A DNA stretch of 64,000 nucleotides from positions 76,557,149-76,621,148 of the forward strand of contig NC_083569.1 of assembly GCF_027579695.1 (NCBI RefSeq), read 5' to 3'. This DNA is from Neoarius graeffei. Its lineage: Eukaryota; Chordata; Actinopteri; Siluriformes; Ariidae. A model generated the notes under the pieces. The model ran no database searches and was not told where the DNA came from. It was given only the letters and a program-made list of their open reading frames with translations. A program made the position numbers and the translations under genes. Of this stretch, positions 55,248 to 64,000 are shown one piece after another (position 1 is the first letter of the stretch; each line of letters opens with the position of its first letter).

Positions 55248-56508
55248 AAGGCCTTTCACTGACATCACAGATTTTTGTTTTTTACGCAGCATCTGTCATA
55301 TTGCTGGGCAAACAAAGAAGCATAGCCATGACAGTTAATAATGAAAATCAAGATGTCTGCAGTCAGTACAATCTCTCTGAAACAATTAAAATTTATCTTG
55401 TACTAGCAGATCCCATTACATCCAAAAGCTGAAACATGCAGGCATCACAGATTCATATAATTTATCCACAAATGTATTTATTCTACTTGAAAAGTGTTCT
55501 GCAAACCAGCTACCAGATTTGGGATACTATGACATCCTGAACTATTTAGTATTTGGGACTTCTAAATACACTGGAGAGATGTTAATGGCATAGGAAAGTA
55601 CAGATGCATACCAATATTTCGAGGTAGGTTTCGTGCATGCTGGAATGTTATGGGAAATTCCTAATAAAGAAATAAACCTTATTATGACAAAGATTAGCTC
55701 AAACATGGACTTCTAAAAGTAATAAACAAGCCAGGGCCTAGATCTAGCATATTTTATGGTGTTTTGCATGTCTACATTATCAGTATATCACAAAGATGCT
55801 GCTAGTCAAGCCAAGCATTCGGTCTAATAAAATATATCATGTCCAAAGCCCACATCCAGATATACATTTTAATGTTCATACATTTGCCATTTGGCATGTT
55901 TTTTGCAGTGCAGTAGAGCTGCTAAATATGACATGCTTGTGTATGGACCAGTAGACTGTACTGAGTCATGCCAGTCCATGCAACCCGTTAAAGGCTTTAC
56001 TATCTAGACCAAAGTTCTGTCCATGTGATGCCAACTTTTAGACTTGCTGAATGTTAACCTGAGTACACCAAGGCTAGATCTAGATCTATAGGATTTTTAT
56101 AACGGAATGGCCTTGAGCTAAAAAAAGTGCTCTGAGAAATAACAAGTGCAGAGTTTTCACACTAACCTGATATAAAATGTTCTCCACACACACGAGAATG
56201 CTTTGTTGGCATCCAGTCTTCCTGGTTAACTGCAGCTCACCACTTTTCTCATCTTTCTGGGTTCGCCAGGAAGCGGTGAAAAGTTAAACCAGGCTTATCT
56301 CCACGTCTGTTATTACATCCAAAAGCACTACAGGTCTCTGGCATTGTTCTTTTAGATGCAACTTTTACAAGTGTATCTGGAGATGTTTACTGAATTGAGC
56401 TTACAGTCAATCATGTACACTTGTGCTGGTCGTTGTCAAACACAAAGCTCACCTGGCAACATGGCCACATAAAAAAATCCACAGTTATGATGACGTCATG
56501 TGAAAGGG
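55248..56508. mobile_element. THAP-bearing DNA transposon relic
   Basis: The left end is AAGGCCTTTCACTGACATCA. The right end, reverse-complemented, is CCCTTTCACATGACGTCATC. The flanks CCCTCTTC (55240-55247) and CCCTCTTG (56509-56516) match at 7 of 8. Terminal pattern and THAP position match the element at 28009-29187. Confidence 0.7.
56167..56344 (-). pseudogene. THAP-domain first exon, two in-frame stops
   Basis: The translation starts MPETCSAFGCNNRRGDKPG and ends VCGEHFIS, then a GTTAGT donor. Zinc ligands are intact, but two stops fall in the middle (after NPER and after EKW). It is the inverted sister of 18873-19051. Confidence 0.8.
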
Positions 56509-56660
56509 CCCTCTTGTTTTGCAGAAAACCACATGACTGATGACAAGTGAGGCATGGAAATGTACAGCATGTTTTAATTTCCACATCACATCAGGGTTCA
56601 GCCACTTTGCATTAGTGTTTGCATGTGCTTTTCACAATGTTCCATTTTAAAATAACTGTT

Positions 56661-56870
56661 ATGTAATAGGGGAGGTGTAGTGGTTAGCACTGTTGCCTCA
56701 CAGCAAGAAGGTTCTGGGTTTGAGCCAAGCAGCTGATGAGGGCCTTTCTGTATGGAGTTTGCATGTTCTCCCAGTGTCTCCGTAGGTTTCCTCTGGGTGC
56801 TCTGGTTTCTCCCACAGTCCAAAGACATGCAGTCAGGTTAACTGGCTACTCTAAATTGCCCATAGGGGTG
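56661..56870 (+). mobile_element. SINE, 3' truncated and diverged
   Basis: Head GGTGTAGTGGTTAGCACTG and B-box GGGTTTGAGCC, body up to CTACTCTAAATTGCCC, then non-SINE sequence shared with 18052-18195. Confidence 0.8.
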
Positions 56871-57044
56871 TGTGTGAGTGAGTGCACAGAAAGGAACTGG
56901 CCATCCTACTGCTGCAATTCTTGCCAAGTCAACCAAACAAGGTTTGCTTCAAGCCCAGATTAAGTTTGGCAGTGACGATGACGTTATATAATAAGTTTTT
57001 GTGTGCCTTTTTGTTATTTGGTGTCTACTCTTCTTATTTTCACA

Positions 57045-57088
<44 letters not shown>
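57045..57088. repeat. (AC)n microsatellite
   Basis: About 21 AC units. Confidence 0.95.
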
Positions 57089-57090
<2 letters not shown>

Positions 57091-57543
57091 CTCTCTGAAT
57101 GAAGTTATGCTCAGTATAATTGTGTCTGCACAATGAAAAGGTGTACATAAACAGAAAGATGGGTGACATTTGTGTTTGTGTTTAGTGTTTTGTGATGGGA
57201 CTGTGAGTGCTGCTGCAACCATCACCACCAAATAACATCTAAGGGAGCCTTTATTGATTTTTGTTTAGGAACAGATTTTTTTTCACTGTGTTTGGATTGA
57301 GGCAGTTCCTTTTCTCATGCACTCAGGATGAAACACTGATATGAACCAAACAAACTGAGGCCTCATCTGTCATCAGTCACGTGGTTTTCTGCTAAACGAT
57401 ACACGCCTCAAAGTGGGGCGTCGATACGTGCTTCAGAACCTCAGCTTCAGATAATCCATCACTGAAAAAAGGACTCTCAGTTACACAATTAGCTTGCAAA
57501 GTAACACTTGGTGTTTCTGTGCCTGACTTACCAAGCCTTTATG

Positions 57544-59114
57544 CAACCCCAATTCCAAAAAAGTTGGGACACTATGTAAAACATAAATAAAAACAGAATA
57601 TGACGATTTGCAAATCATGGAAATCCTATATTTAATTGAAAATAGTACAAAGACAACATATCAAATGTTGAAACTGAGAAATTTTATTGTTTTTTGAAAA
57701 ATATATGCTCATTTTTAATTTGATGTCAGCAACGTTTCAGAAAAGTTGGGACGGGAGCAACAAAAGACTGAAAAAAGTTATGTAATGCTAAAAAAAACTA
57801 ATTTGGTTAATTGACAACAGGTCAGTAACATGATTGGGTATAAAAAGAGCATCCCAGAGAGGTGGAGTCTCTCAGAAGTAAAGATGGGGAGGGGTTCACC
57901 ACTCTGTGAAAGACTGCGTGGGCAAACAGTGCAACAATTTAAGAATAACGTTCCTCAATGTAAAATTGCAAAGAATTTAGGGATCACATCATCCATGGTA
58001 CATAATATCATTAAAAGTTTCAGAGAATCTGGAGAAATCTCTGTATGCAAGAGACAAGGCTAAAAACTGGCATTGGACGCCTATGATCTTCATGCCCTCA
58101 GGAGACACTGCATTAAAAGCAGACATGTATTCATGAACAAGCAGACACATGGAAATCACTATGGGCTCAGCAACACTTCAGAAAACCATCGTCTATGAAA
58201 ACAGTTTATTACTGCATCCACAAATGCAAGTTAAAACCAAATATAAACGATATCCAGAAACATCACCACCTTCTCTGGGCCCGAGCTCTTTTACGATGGA
58301 CTGAGGCGAAGTGGAAAATTGTCCTGAGGTCTGACAAATCAAAAGTAGGAATTCTTTTTAGAAATAATGGACACCACATCCTCCAGGCTAAAGAGAAGAG
58401 GGACCATCCGGCTTGTTATCAGTGCGCAGGTCAAAAGCCAGCATCTGTGATGGTATGAGGATGCATTAGTGCACATGACATGGGTAGCTTGTACATCTGG
58501 GAAGGCATCATTAATGCTGAATGATAAAAACACATTTCAGAGCAATATGCTGCCATCCAGACAAAATCTTTTTCAGGGAAGGCCTTCCTTCTTACAGCAA
58601 GACAATGCCAAACTGCTTTCTGCACATATTAAAACTGCTTGGCTCCATAGTAAAAGAGTCCAGGTGTTAAACTGGCCTGCCTGCAGTCCAGACCTGTCTC
58701 CCATTTAAAACATTTGGTGCATTATGAAGCGCAAAATATGACAAAGGAGACCCCGAACTGTTGAGCAACTGAAATTGTTTATCAGGCAAGAATGGGACAA
58801 CATTTCTCTTTCAAAACTACAGCAATTGGCCTCCTGAGTTCCCAAACATTTACAGAGTGTTGTTCAAAGTAGAGGTGATGCAACACAGTGGTAAACATGT
58901 CCCTGTCCCCACTTTTCTGAAACATGTTGCTGACATGAAATTCAAAATGAGCATGTATTTTTCAAAAAACAATACAATTTCCCAGTTTCAACATCTGATA
59001 TGCTGTCTTTCTACTTTTTCAATGAAATATAGGGTTTCCATGATTTGCACATTATTGCATTCTGTTTTTATTTACAGTTTACACAGCGTCCCAACCTTTT
59101 TGGAACTGGGGTTG
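57544..59114 (+). mobile_element. Tc1-like transposon, CAACCCC family, older copy 3
   Basis: The ends CAACCCCAATTCCAAAAAAG and TTTTTGGAACTGGGGTTG frame a diverged relative of the copies at 10871 and 40904. Confidence 0.9.
57884..58893 (+). pseudogene. Tc1 transposase, copy 3, broken
   Basis: It starts MGRGSPLCERLRGQ and keeps CKIAKNLGITSSMVHNI, LRSDKSKVG for the first Asp, LQQDNAKL for the second and SPDLSPI. The final Glu region is lost to a stop (SPI then TAA), and several frame changes occur. Confidence 0.88.
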
Positions 59115-59295
59115 TAGTTTGTGCTGATCATTTGGTTATTGACCCAGTTTGTGTTCTGAATATTGATTATAGTCTCTTTTTGCATCGTCTGACCATTGTT
59201 TGTTTACTGATACTGCCTTTGCCTCATGATTTGGATCTGTTTGTCAGTGTGCTCTTAATAAACACTGTTCTGCTTTTACATTCGTCTGTCACCTG

Positions 59296-60110
59296 CATAA
59301 CTAACATTATTCTATCTACATTCACTGGATATGAGCAATCGTGCGCTCTGATTGGCTACTCTACTACTAGGCTATCAGCTCATATACCATGAGTAGAGAA
59401 AAACAAAATGGCAGAGAATGTTGCTGAACCAACCGAGGACAAAATAAAAACTCTACTCAAAAACAAAACCCTAAAAAATACAAAAAAGCAACAAACTATG
59501 GAATAAAAGTATTTGATGGTCAGAACGTATCTTTTTTTTAATTTTTCAAAAATTATTATTATAATATTTTTCACAAATTGCTCCTGTCATTTTGCAGGTT
59601 CGTTTACATTTTAAGCGGAAATGATTTTGTCGGACGTTTTGTATAAAGTTTTTATTTATGGAATTTGCAAAAAATAAAAAATGCTCTGTTTCTCGAAATC
59701 CAGTGAATGTGGATAGAATAAAACAGTTATTCTACTCATTCTCATCGTGCATGGCTTATAGCCGACTCGGTGCTAAACTCATCAGCTATCAGCTCATGTA
59801 CGACTCGATTTCGTGGAATAACTGTTAAATATTTCTCTTTAAAAGCGACATCTCTGGTCGGACACACTGTACAAATCAAAGTTTTTTTCCCTGCAGTACA
59901 AATGTGGTTTGTGATAATTGTAAAAAAAAAAGAAGTAGCTGTTAAAAAAAAATAAGCAAAAGCCTTCTGTTTGTAAATCTTAACAGTTATTGCACTCAAT
60001 CTCGTTGTATATGGCTTATAGCCAACTTGGTGCTACACACCTCATCAGCTATCAGCTCATGTATGACTCGATTTTGTGGAATAAGTATTAAACATCCCTG
60101 TAATATCTTT
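59296..60110. mobile_element. MITE, copy D (inverted relative of 14236-14760)
   Basis: It begins TTATTCTATCTACATTCACT with TGGATATGAGCAATCG, has the inverted TCCAGTGAATGTGGATAGAA near 59698-59720, then two copies of a TATCAGCTCATGTACGACTC block (near 59785 and 60047). Confidence 0.65.
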
Positions 60111-60149
60111 GGCCTTGAGAGCCTCTGTGCACAACCGATATAGGATCGA

Positions 60150-60345
60150 GGCAGAGGTGGGAAGTAATGAAGTACAAATACCTTGTTACTGTACTTAAGT
60201 AGAGTTTTCAGGGATCTGTACTTTACTCAATTGAGTATTTATTTTTCTGACAACTTTTCACTTTTATCCACTACATTTTAAAACAAATATCTGTACTTTC
60301 TACTCCTTACATTTTCAAGGCTTGTTACTATAGTTTTAATGTATT
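60150..60345. repeat. Teleost interspersed repeat (AAGTACAAATAC type)
   Basis: GGTGGGAAGTAATGAAGTAC followed by CTTGTTACTGTACTTAAGTA is a repeat I recognise from many fish genomes. No coding capacity. Confidence 0.6.
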
Positions 60346-60371
60346 TGACAGGAATTATCAATTTATAAAAA

Positions 60372-60613
60372 AGACCGTGGGTGGTAGAAATGGGCAACTG
60401 GACTTGCTTGAAGATTCTTGAAAACGTTTCACCTCTCGTCCGAAAGGCTTCCTCAGTTCTGTCTGACTAATAGGGAGTATCAGATATTTCTGATTTTGAA
60501 ATACCTGATACTCCCTATTAGTCGGACAGAACTGAGGAAGCCTTTCGGACGAGAGGTGAAACGTTTTCAAGAATCTTCAAGCAAGTCCAGTTGCCCATTT
60601 CTACCACCCACAG
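60372..60613. repeat. Near-perfect ~240-bp palindrome
   Basis: The left arm runs from GGGTGGTAGAAATGGGCAAC through CGTTTCACCTCTCGTCCGAA to ACTAATAGGGAGTATC. The right arm mirrors it with few mismatches. The loop is about ten bases around TGATTTT. It could form a hairpin or cruciform. Confidence 0.92.
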
Positions 60614-60639
60614 TTTACTATGACCTGGATGATTGAGAA

Positions 60640-62568
60640 TCTTCACAGACATATATAAAAGACCGATTTCAACCCAAATAGCTGAGACTATAACACGTTG
60701 AAAAATGTTTCTGATTTGACTCAGAATCAAAATATGAGCTGAGCTCAAATTTAGCAAACAGAGGTGAATGGGTTTTCTTTGAACTCTTTAAATGCATGAC
60801 TTGGGCATGGCAGTACCACAGGCTTTTGGAATAATTCAAACCATTACGAGTAACAGTAGTATAATCCTTAGGGATACCCAGTTCTACTACTGGCCTGTAT
60901 TCCACAGGGCAGGAAATTGTTGTACCTGTTTGATATGAGTAGAAAGGAGCAATACAGAGCGAGGGAGAGGAAGCTGGAGCTTGGTGATAAGGCCCAAGGA
61001 CTGACTCACACAAAACCAGCTTTTGTTTTTCTTTTGGCTCCTCTCATTCTCTTCCATACTTCTCACCATGGCAATAAAAATAGCAATAAAGAAGAAACTC
61101 ACATACACGCACACCATGATGGTGCTCTTTGGAGTTATGGTATAGCCGAAGACCATGTGTGAAGCTCCTTATACTTCCTACTTAAATTTCTATGAAATCC
61201 CATCTCTCTCTTTCTCTACTTACGACAAAGTTTCTACCCCCACCACCTCCCTCTCTGTCGCTGTATTATTCAATAACTCCTACCCAAGAGTCTTTAGTGG
61301 GGGGTCTGGCTATAGTGCAAAGCAGATACCACCCAGAACTCAGAGTTCCCTTTGACATTTCCACAAACATTCTCTGTGTCATTTAGATACACTGACAAAT
61401 TCAGTTATGATGTATTTTCGAGGTAGTATTAGTTTACTGCTTATTTTAATTTAAAGTCTGTTTTAAACAAGGGTAGTTTTATCTAGAAACATGCCTCATG
61501 GTGTAACACAAGCATAACTGTGCCTGTGGCTGAGCACTGCTAGTGTTTGGAGGTACTACCCATAACTAGCCTACTGTGTTAGCCAGATTGCAGACAACGC
61601 ACTGTGGTGAGGGTTTCCTCCCATTATTATTCTGCTGTGCAAAGACTTGTGGGCCAGTGACTACATTCTGGCAGTGTATTCAAGTGATTCATTCTGCGTG
61701 GTACTCGTGGTTAGCCATGAAGGTAGTTGGCTTGCACAATGCACAGCCTTGTCTCCTAATGATTAATGAGTTACGCTTTAAGCTTGTAAGGCCCATTTCT
61801 AGGTTCCTGGAGGCTGAGGAGGAATAGCAGCTATGTGTCTGCTGCCTCAGCGTTACATTAGAAAAACAATCACCAGTTTGGATGTCATCTGAGCTGACTG
61901 TGCAACCATAGTGACATTGATTTAAACTCTGATTCCTGAACTGATTATAACATAAGTGCTGTGCAAGCCCTAAATTGACAGTCATACTCTGAAACCCATA
62001 GTAGCATGAGGGACCCTGTTTATCCCATAGGTCAGGCTCCAAACCACAAAAGATTTCATTTCCATCAACAGCCCACAACCATGTCAATTTCAGATCCCAT
62101 CAACTTTGATACTCCATTCCAAGAATTTTCTTGCTTTTTGGACAGAGGCACAATATAAACAATAGACTCCACAGTTCAGAACACATGGTTCTATTCCATG
62201 TATGTAGTAGGTCAGAAGAAGGGCAGTGGTTTCCATCATTTGAGAGGGCTGAATTGGTTACAAGAAGCCATCCATTTCCTTCAAACTACCGTATCAGATG
62301 TTATTCATTCTGTGCACCCCCAAGATTGGTTCATGTCTGTGCACCCACATGATACATATTTTCATGTCATGTAAAGGTGCTCTTTGTCTCCCAAGGACAG
62401 GCATTGCAATTCAATACCATCTGACTTCTCTGTGGCCCTGCAGGTGTTCTCATAATGCATGCAGACAATCATGTTATCTTTGATTGCCAGAGACATAGGG
62501 ATACTGCCATAATTGGTTAATTGGCTCCTGTGTGTCCCCACCATAGAGCAGGCCATCTGGGACACATC
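60640..62568 (-). other. Coding-like remnants of unknown origin, possibly an envelope-type fossil
   Basis: Several minus-strand frames (around 60669-61156, 61689-62087 and 62362-62565) are Cys-rich, contain N-x-S/T sites and include one hydrophobic segment near 61080-61115. This looks more like a glycoprotein than chance. I do not recognise a family. An old, broken viral envelope-type remnant is one possibility; a lost host gene is another. Confidence 0.25.
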
Positions 62569-62736
62569 TATTCTTGGGTTTCAGTCACATGACTGTTCTT
62601 AGTGATTTCACTTCCAGTAAAACTGCTGGTGGTCAAGTAAACCAAAACAGCTGCCATAGTGCAAACAACTAGCGATAACTTATCAGAGTAGGCTCATAAT
62701 CTAGAAGCCACTGCTTGCTTTAGGTATATTTAGAAG

Positions 62737-62986
62737 ATTGCTATGTGCAATGGAATCGACCCCTACAGTCTGGGAAAGAAGGATTTGTCATAGGATCTCG
62801 AAAACTACCCTTCAGTCGAGTTCCCCGACATCTCGAACTATCTGGTGTTGCAGACATCCTTCTACACCGCAAAACAGATGAAAGCGTGGAAGAGTTTGCA
62901 GGCTTACAACTTTTTTTGTATGTGGCTGGGCAAAGGACCTCGGTATCAAGTCGCTGCCGAATGAATCCTGTATTGTTTTTGCCCTT
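62737..62986 (+). pseudogene. GIDPY-type exon, resembling SWIM/YqaJ transposon proteins
   Basis: The frame reads CNGIDPYSLGKKDLS, a TAG stop, then FPDISNYLVLQTSFYTAKQM, KAWKSLQAYNFF. After a one-base expansion in a T run it continues as VCGWAKDLG and ends before GTAAGT (62987). Blocks of the form PDIxNYL, SFYTxxQ and KAxKSLxAYNxF are, in my memory, the N-terminal region of teleost transposon proteins that also carry a SWIM finger and a YqaJ-type nuclease domain. That link needs a search. Confidence 0.5.
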
Positions 62987-63423
62987 GTAAGTATGTTTTT
63001 GTTTTTTTCAAGCTTTTCGTTCACGTCTTTACAACGAAGCACTGCAAGTTAAAGTGTAAACAAACAACAGTTCGCTTGATTCTCACTTGTGCTCGCTCTT
63101 ATTTCTCAGGTAAATAATTCACAAAGATCATCAGAAACTCCTTTAAAGACCTGGATCTTAGTTAAACAAGATGGATAAGTGATCACGGAGCACTGTAACT
63201 GTATGGCTGGGTAAGAATTTTGTCGCAACCTTCATGCATATGGACTTTATTATTCATAGTTGTTTTGATCACGTGCACTTGCTGAAAGACTCGTTGAAAA
63301 GTAAACAAAGAAACAGCTGGGGACTTTAGCACTTCGTGACTAAAAAAAAGGACCATAAAATAACAACACATAGCAAACAAAGTACTTGGAAAACACTAAG
63401 GACAGCTGAGAGGGAGATACAAA

Positions 63424-63641
63424 CCTTTCACCAAGTGATCACTGCAAACTCGAGCATGCTTCGACTCGGCTCCCTTCAATTTCAGTGAGAGGTTCAAAAG
63501 CCACCTTTCTCGACGTCCTTTTGTGAAACCCTGTGTTCATTCACCCTTTTTTATTAGTTCACGGGGAACCCTGAAGAAACTTTTATCAGTTTCACGGTTT
63601 GATCGATTCGAACAACTTAAAACAATGCAAGTGTAAGGCAT
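63424..63641 (-). pseudogene. THAP-domain first exon, one in-frame stop
   Basis: The frame begins MPYTCIVLSCSNRSNRETDK, continues SFFRVPRELIKKGE, a TGA stop, then RRERWLLNLSLK and ends ARVCSDHLVKG before GTTTGT, a possible donor. C-x4-C, the central Trp and C-x2-H are all in place. The stop makes it shorter than a usual open-frame cutoff, so it is easily missed. Confidence 0.75.
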
Positions 63642-63764
63642 TTTTCATGTGAGCAATGCACCTTCTCCGTACAAACGCTTTGTCAACGGAGCTTTGGTAG
63701 ACCACCAGCTAAAGTTTTGAATAACTAATGAGGCAGATGTGACGTCACGTGAAACCCAAGAATA

Positions 63765-64000
63765 CAGTGCCCTCTATGATTATTGGCACCCCTTGTAAAG
63801 ATTAGTATAAAGGGTTTGGAAAAAATCCACCATTTGTTGAAGTAGCTTCATCTCGCATTGAAAAAAATGAGAAAAATCCAACCTTTAGTTGAAATAAATT
63901 TATTCAGAGAAAAGCAAATCCGTTATCAAGGAATAATTATTTTCAACAAAAACACATGCCACTATTAGCAATGACCAAATGAGGCTCTGAAGCGCGTATC
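63765..64000 (+). mobile_element. Left end of another Tc1-like transposon (cut by window edge)
   Basis: TA then CAGTGCCCTCTATGATTATT and GGCACCCCTTGTAAAG is the terminus of a known teleost Tc1-type family. The AATGAGGCTCTGAAGCGCG block at the extreme end belongs to a different, hAT-like repeat. Confidence 0.7.

Larger units (their letters stand above)
55177..57464. mobile_element. hAT-like frame holding other repeats
   Basis: The left end is AGTGATGGTCAAATGAGGTT with CTGAAGTGCGTAT. The right end, reverse-complemented, is CAGTGATGGATTATCTGAAG with TTCTGAAGCACGTATCG. A further AATGAGGCTCTGAAGCGCG block is at the window's end. No transposase is readable. Confidence 0.5.
62570..63763. mobile_element. 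THAP-bearing two-gene DNA transposon relic, copy with both gene starts
   Basis: The left end ATTCTTGGGTTTCAGTCACA and the right end (reverse complement ATTCTTGGGTTTCACGTGAC) are inverted repeats. The left part (+) encodes a GIDPY-type frame, the right part (-) a THAP exon. The two genes converge, each beginning near its own terminus, in the same layout as 28009-29187. At 1.2 kb it is internally deleted. Confidence 0.75.

Noticed and set aside
57170-57230. Possible third exon of the fourth PLAC8-like gene (GACTGTGAGTGCTGCTGC)
   Set aside because: Similarity to ICNDCVY...CC exons is short, needs several gaps and lacks an acceptor.
1-64000. CRISPR arrays, prophage, operons, rRNA or functional tRNA genes
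   Set aside because: None seen. tRNA-like A and B boxes occur only as SINE heads. All direct repeats are microsatellites, tandem duplications or dispersed transposons.

Overview
The window is genomic DNA of a ray-finned fish (teleost). The evidence is the many Tc1-type transposons, the teleost tRNA-derived SINEs, the L2-, I- and RTE-like LINEs, dense microsatellites and intron-bearing PLAC8-family genes. The SINE and Tc1 mix suggests an ostariophysan such as a catfish, but that is a weak impression from memory. No bacterial-type genes, CRISPR arrays, rRNA or tRNA genes were seen.

The host genes are a tandem, same-strand cluster of three small cysteine-rich PLAC8/cornifelin-like genes: A (3084-15135), B (38468-39448) and C (44061-45433). 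Each has three coding exons of 103, 155 and about 120-126 bp with identical intron phases. Two shreds of a fourth, dead copy (D) lie at 50279-50340 and 54921-54960. Genes B and C are about 1-1.4 kb long. Gene A has swollen to 12 kb because transposons fill its introns.

Nearly everything else is mobile DNA. Region by region: 1-1463 holds a THAP-bearing, TTAA-type (Kolobok/T2-like) element. 2.4-7.4 kb holds SINEs, an exact 902-bp tandem array and a Tc1 element. 7.8-9.0 kb holds a SINE split by a second Kolobok/T2-like copy. 10.4-14.1 kb holds a Tc1 element and a foldback Tc1 derivative with a nested TTAA MITE. 15.2-17.0 kb holds an unassigned TIR element just downstream of gene A. 18-26.6 kb holds a THAP element, Tc1, MITE and hAT copies. 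27.1-37.9 kb is one nested block: a Tc1 element carries an I-type LINE, which itself carries a THAP element, a SINE and an RTE-like LINE. 38.1-46.1 kb holds genes B and C with an apparently intact Tc1 transposase between them. 46.3-49.4 kb holds a SINE and an L2-like LINE. 50-54.9 kb holds the fourth PLAC8 relic and a Gypsy LTR fossil. 55.2-60.6 kb holds a hAT frame, an old Tc1, a MITE and a 240-bp hairpin. 62.6-63.8 kb holds a THAP element followed by the start of another Tc1.

The most interesting signal is a family of THAP elements (28009-29187 and 62570-63763, with relatives at 55248-56508 and 18708-19165). Two copies carry a THAP first exon on the minus strand at the right end and a different, converging gene start on the plus strand at the left end. 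The plus-strand gene resembles teleost transposon proteins with SWIM/YqaJ-type nuclease domains. This suggests a two-gene transposon whose autonomous form is not in this window.
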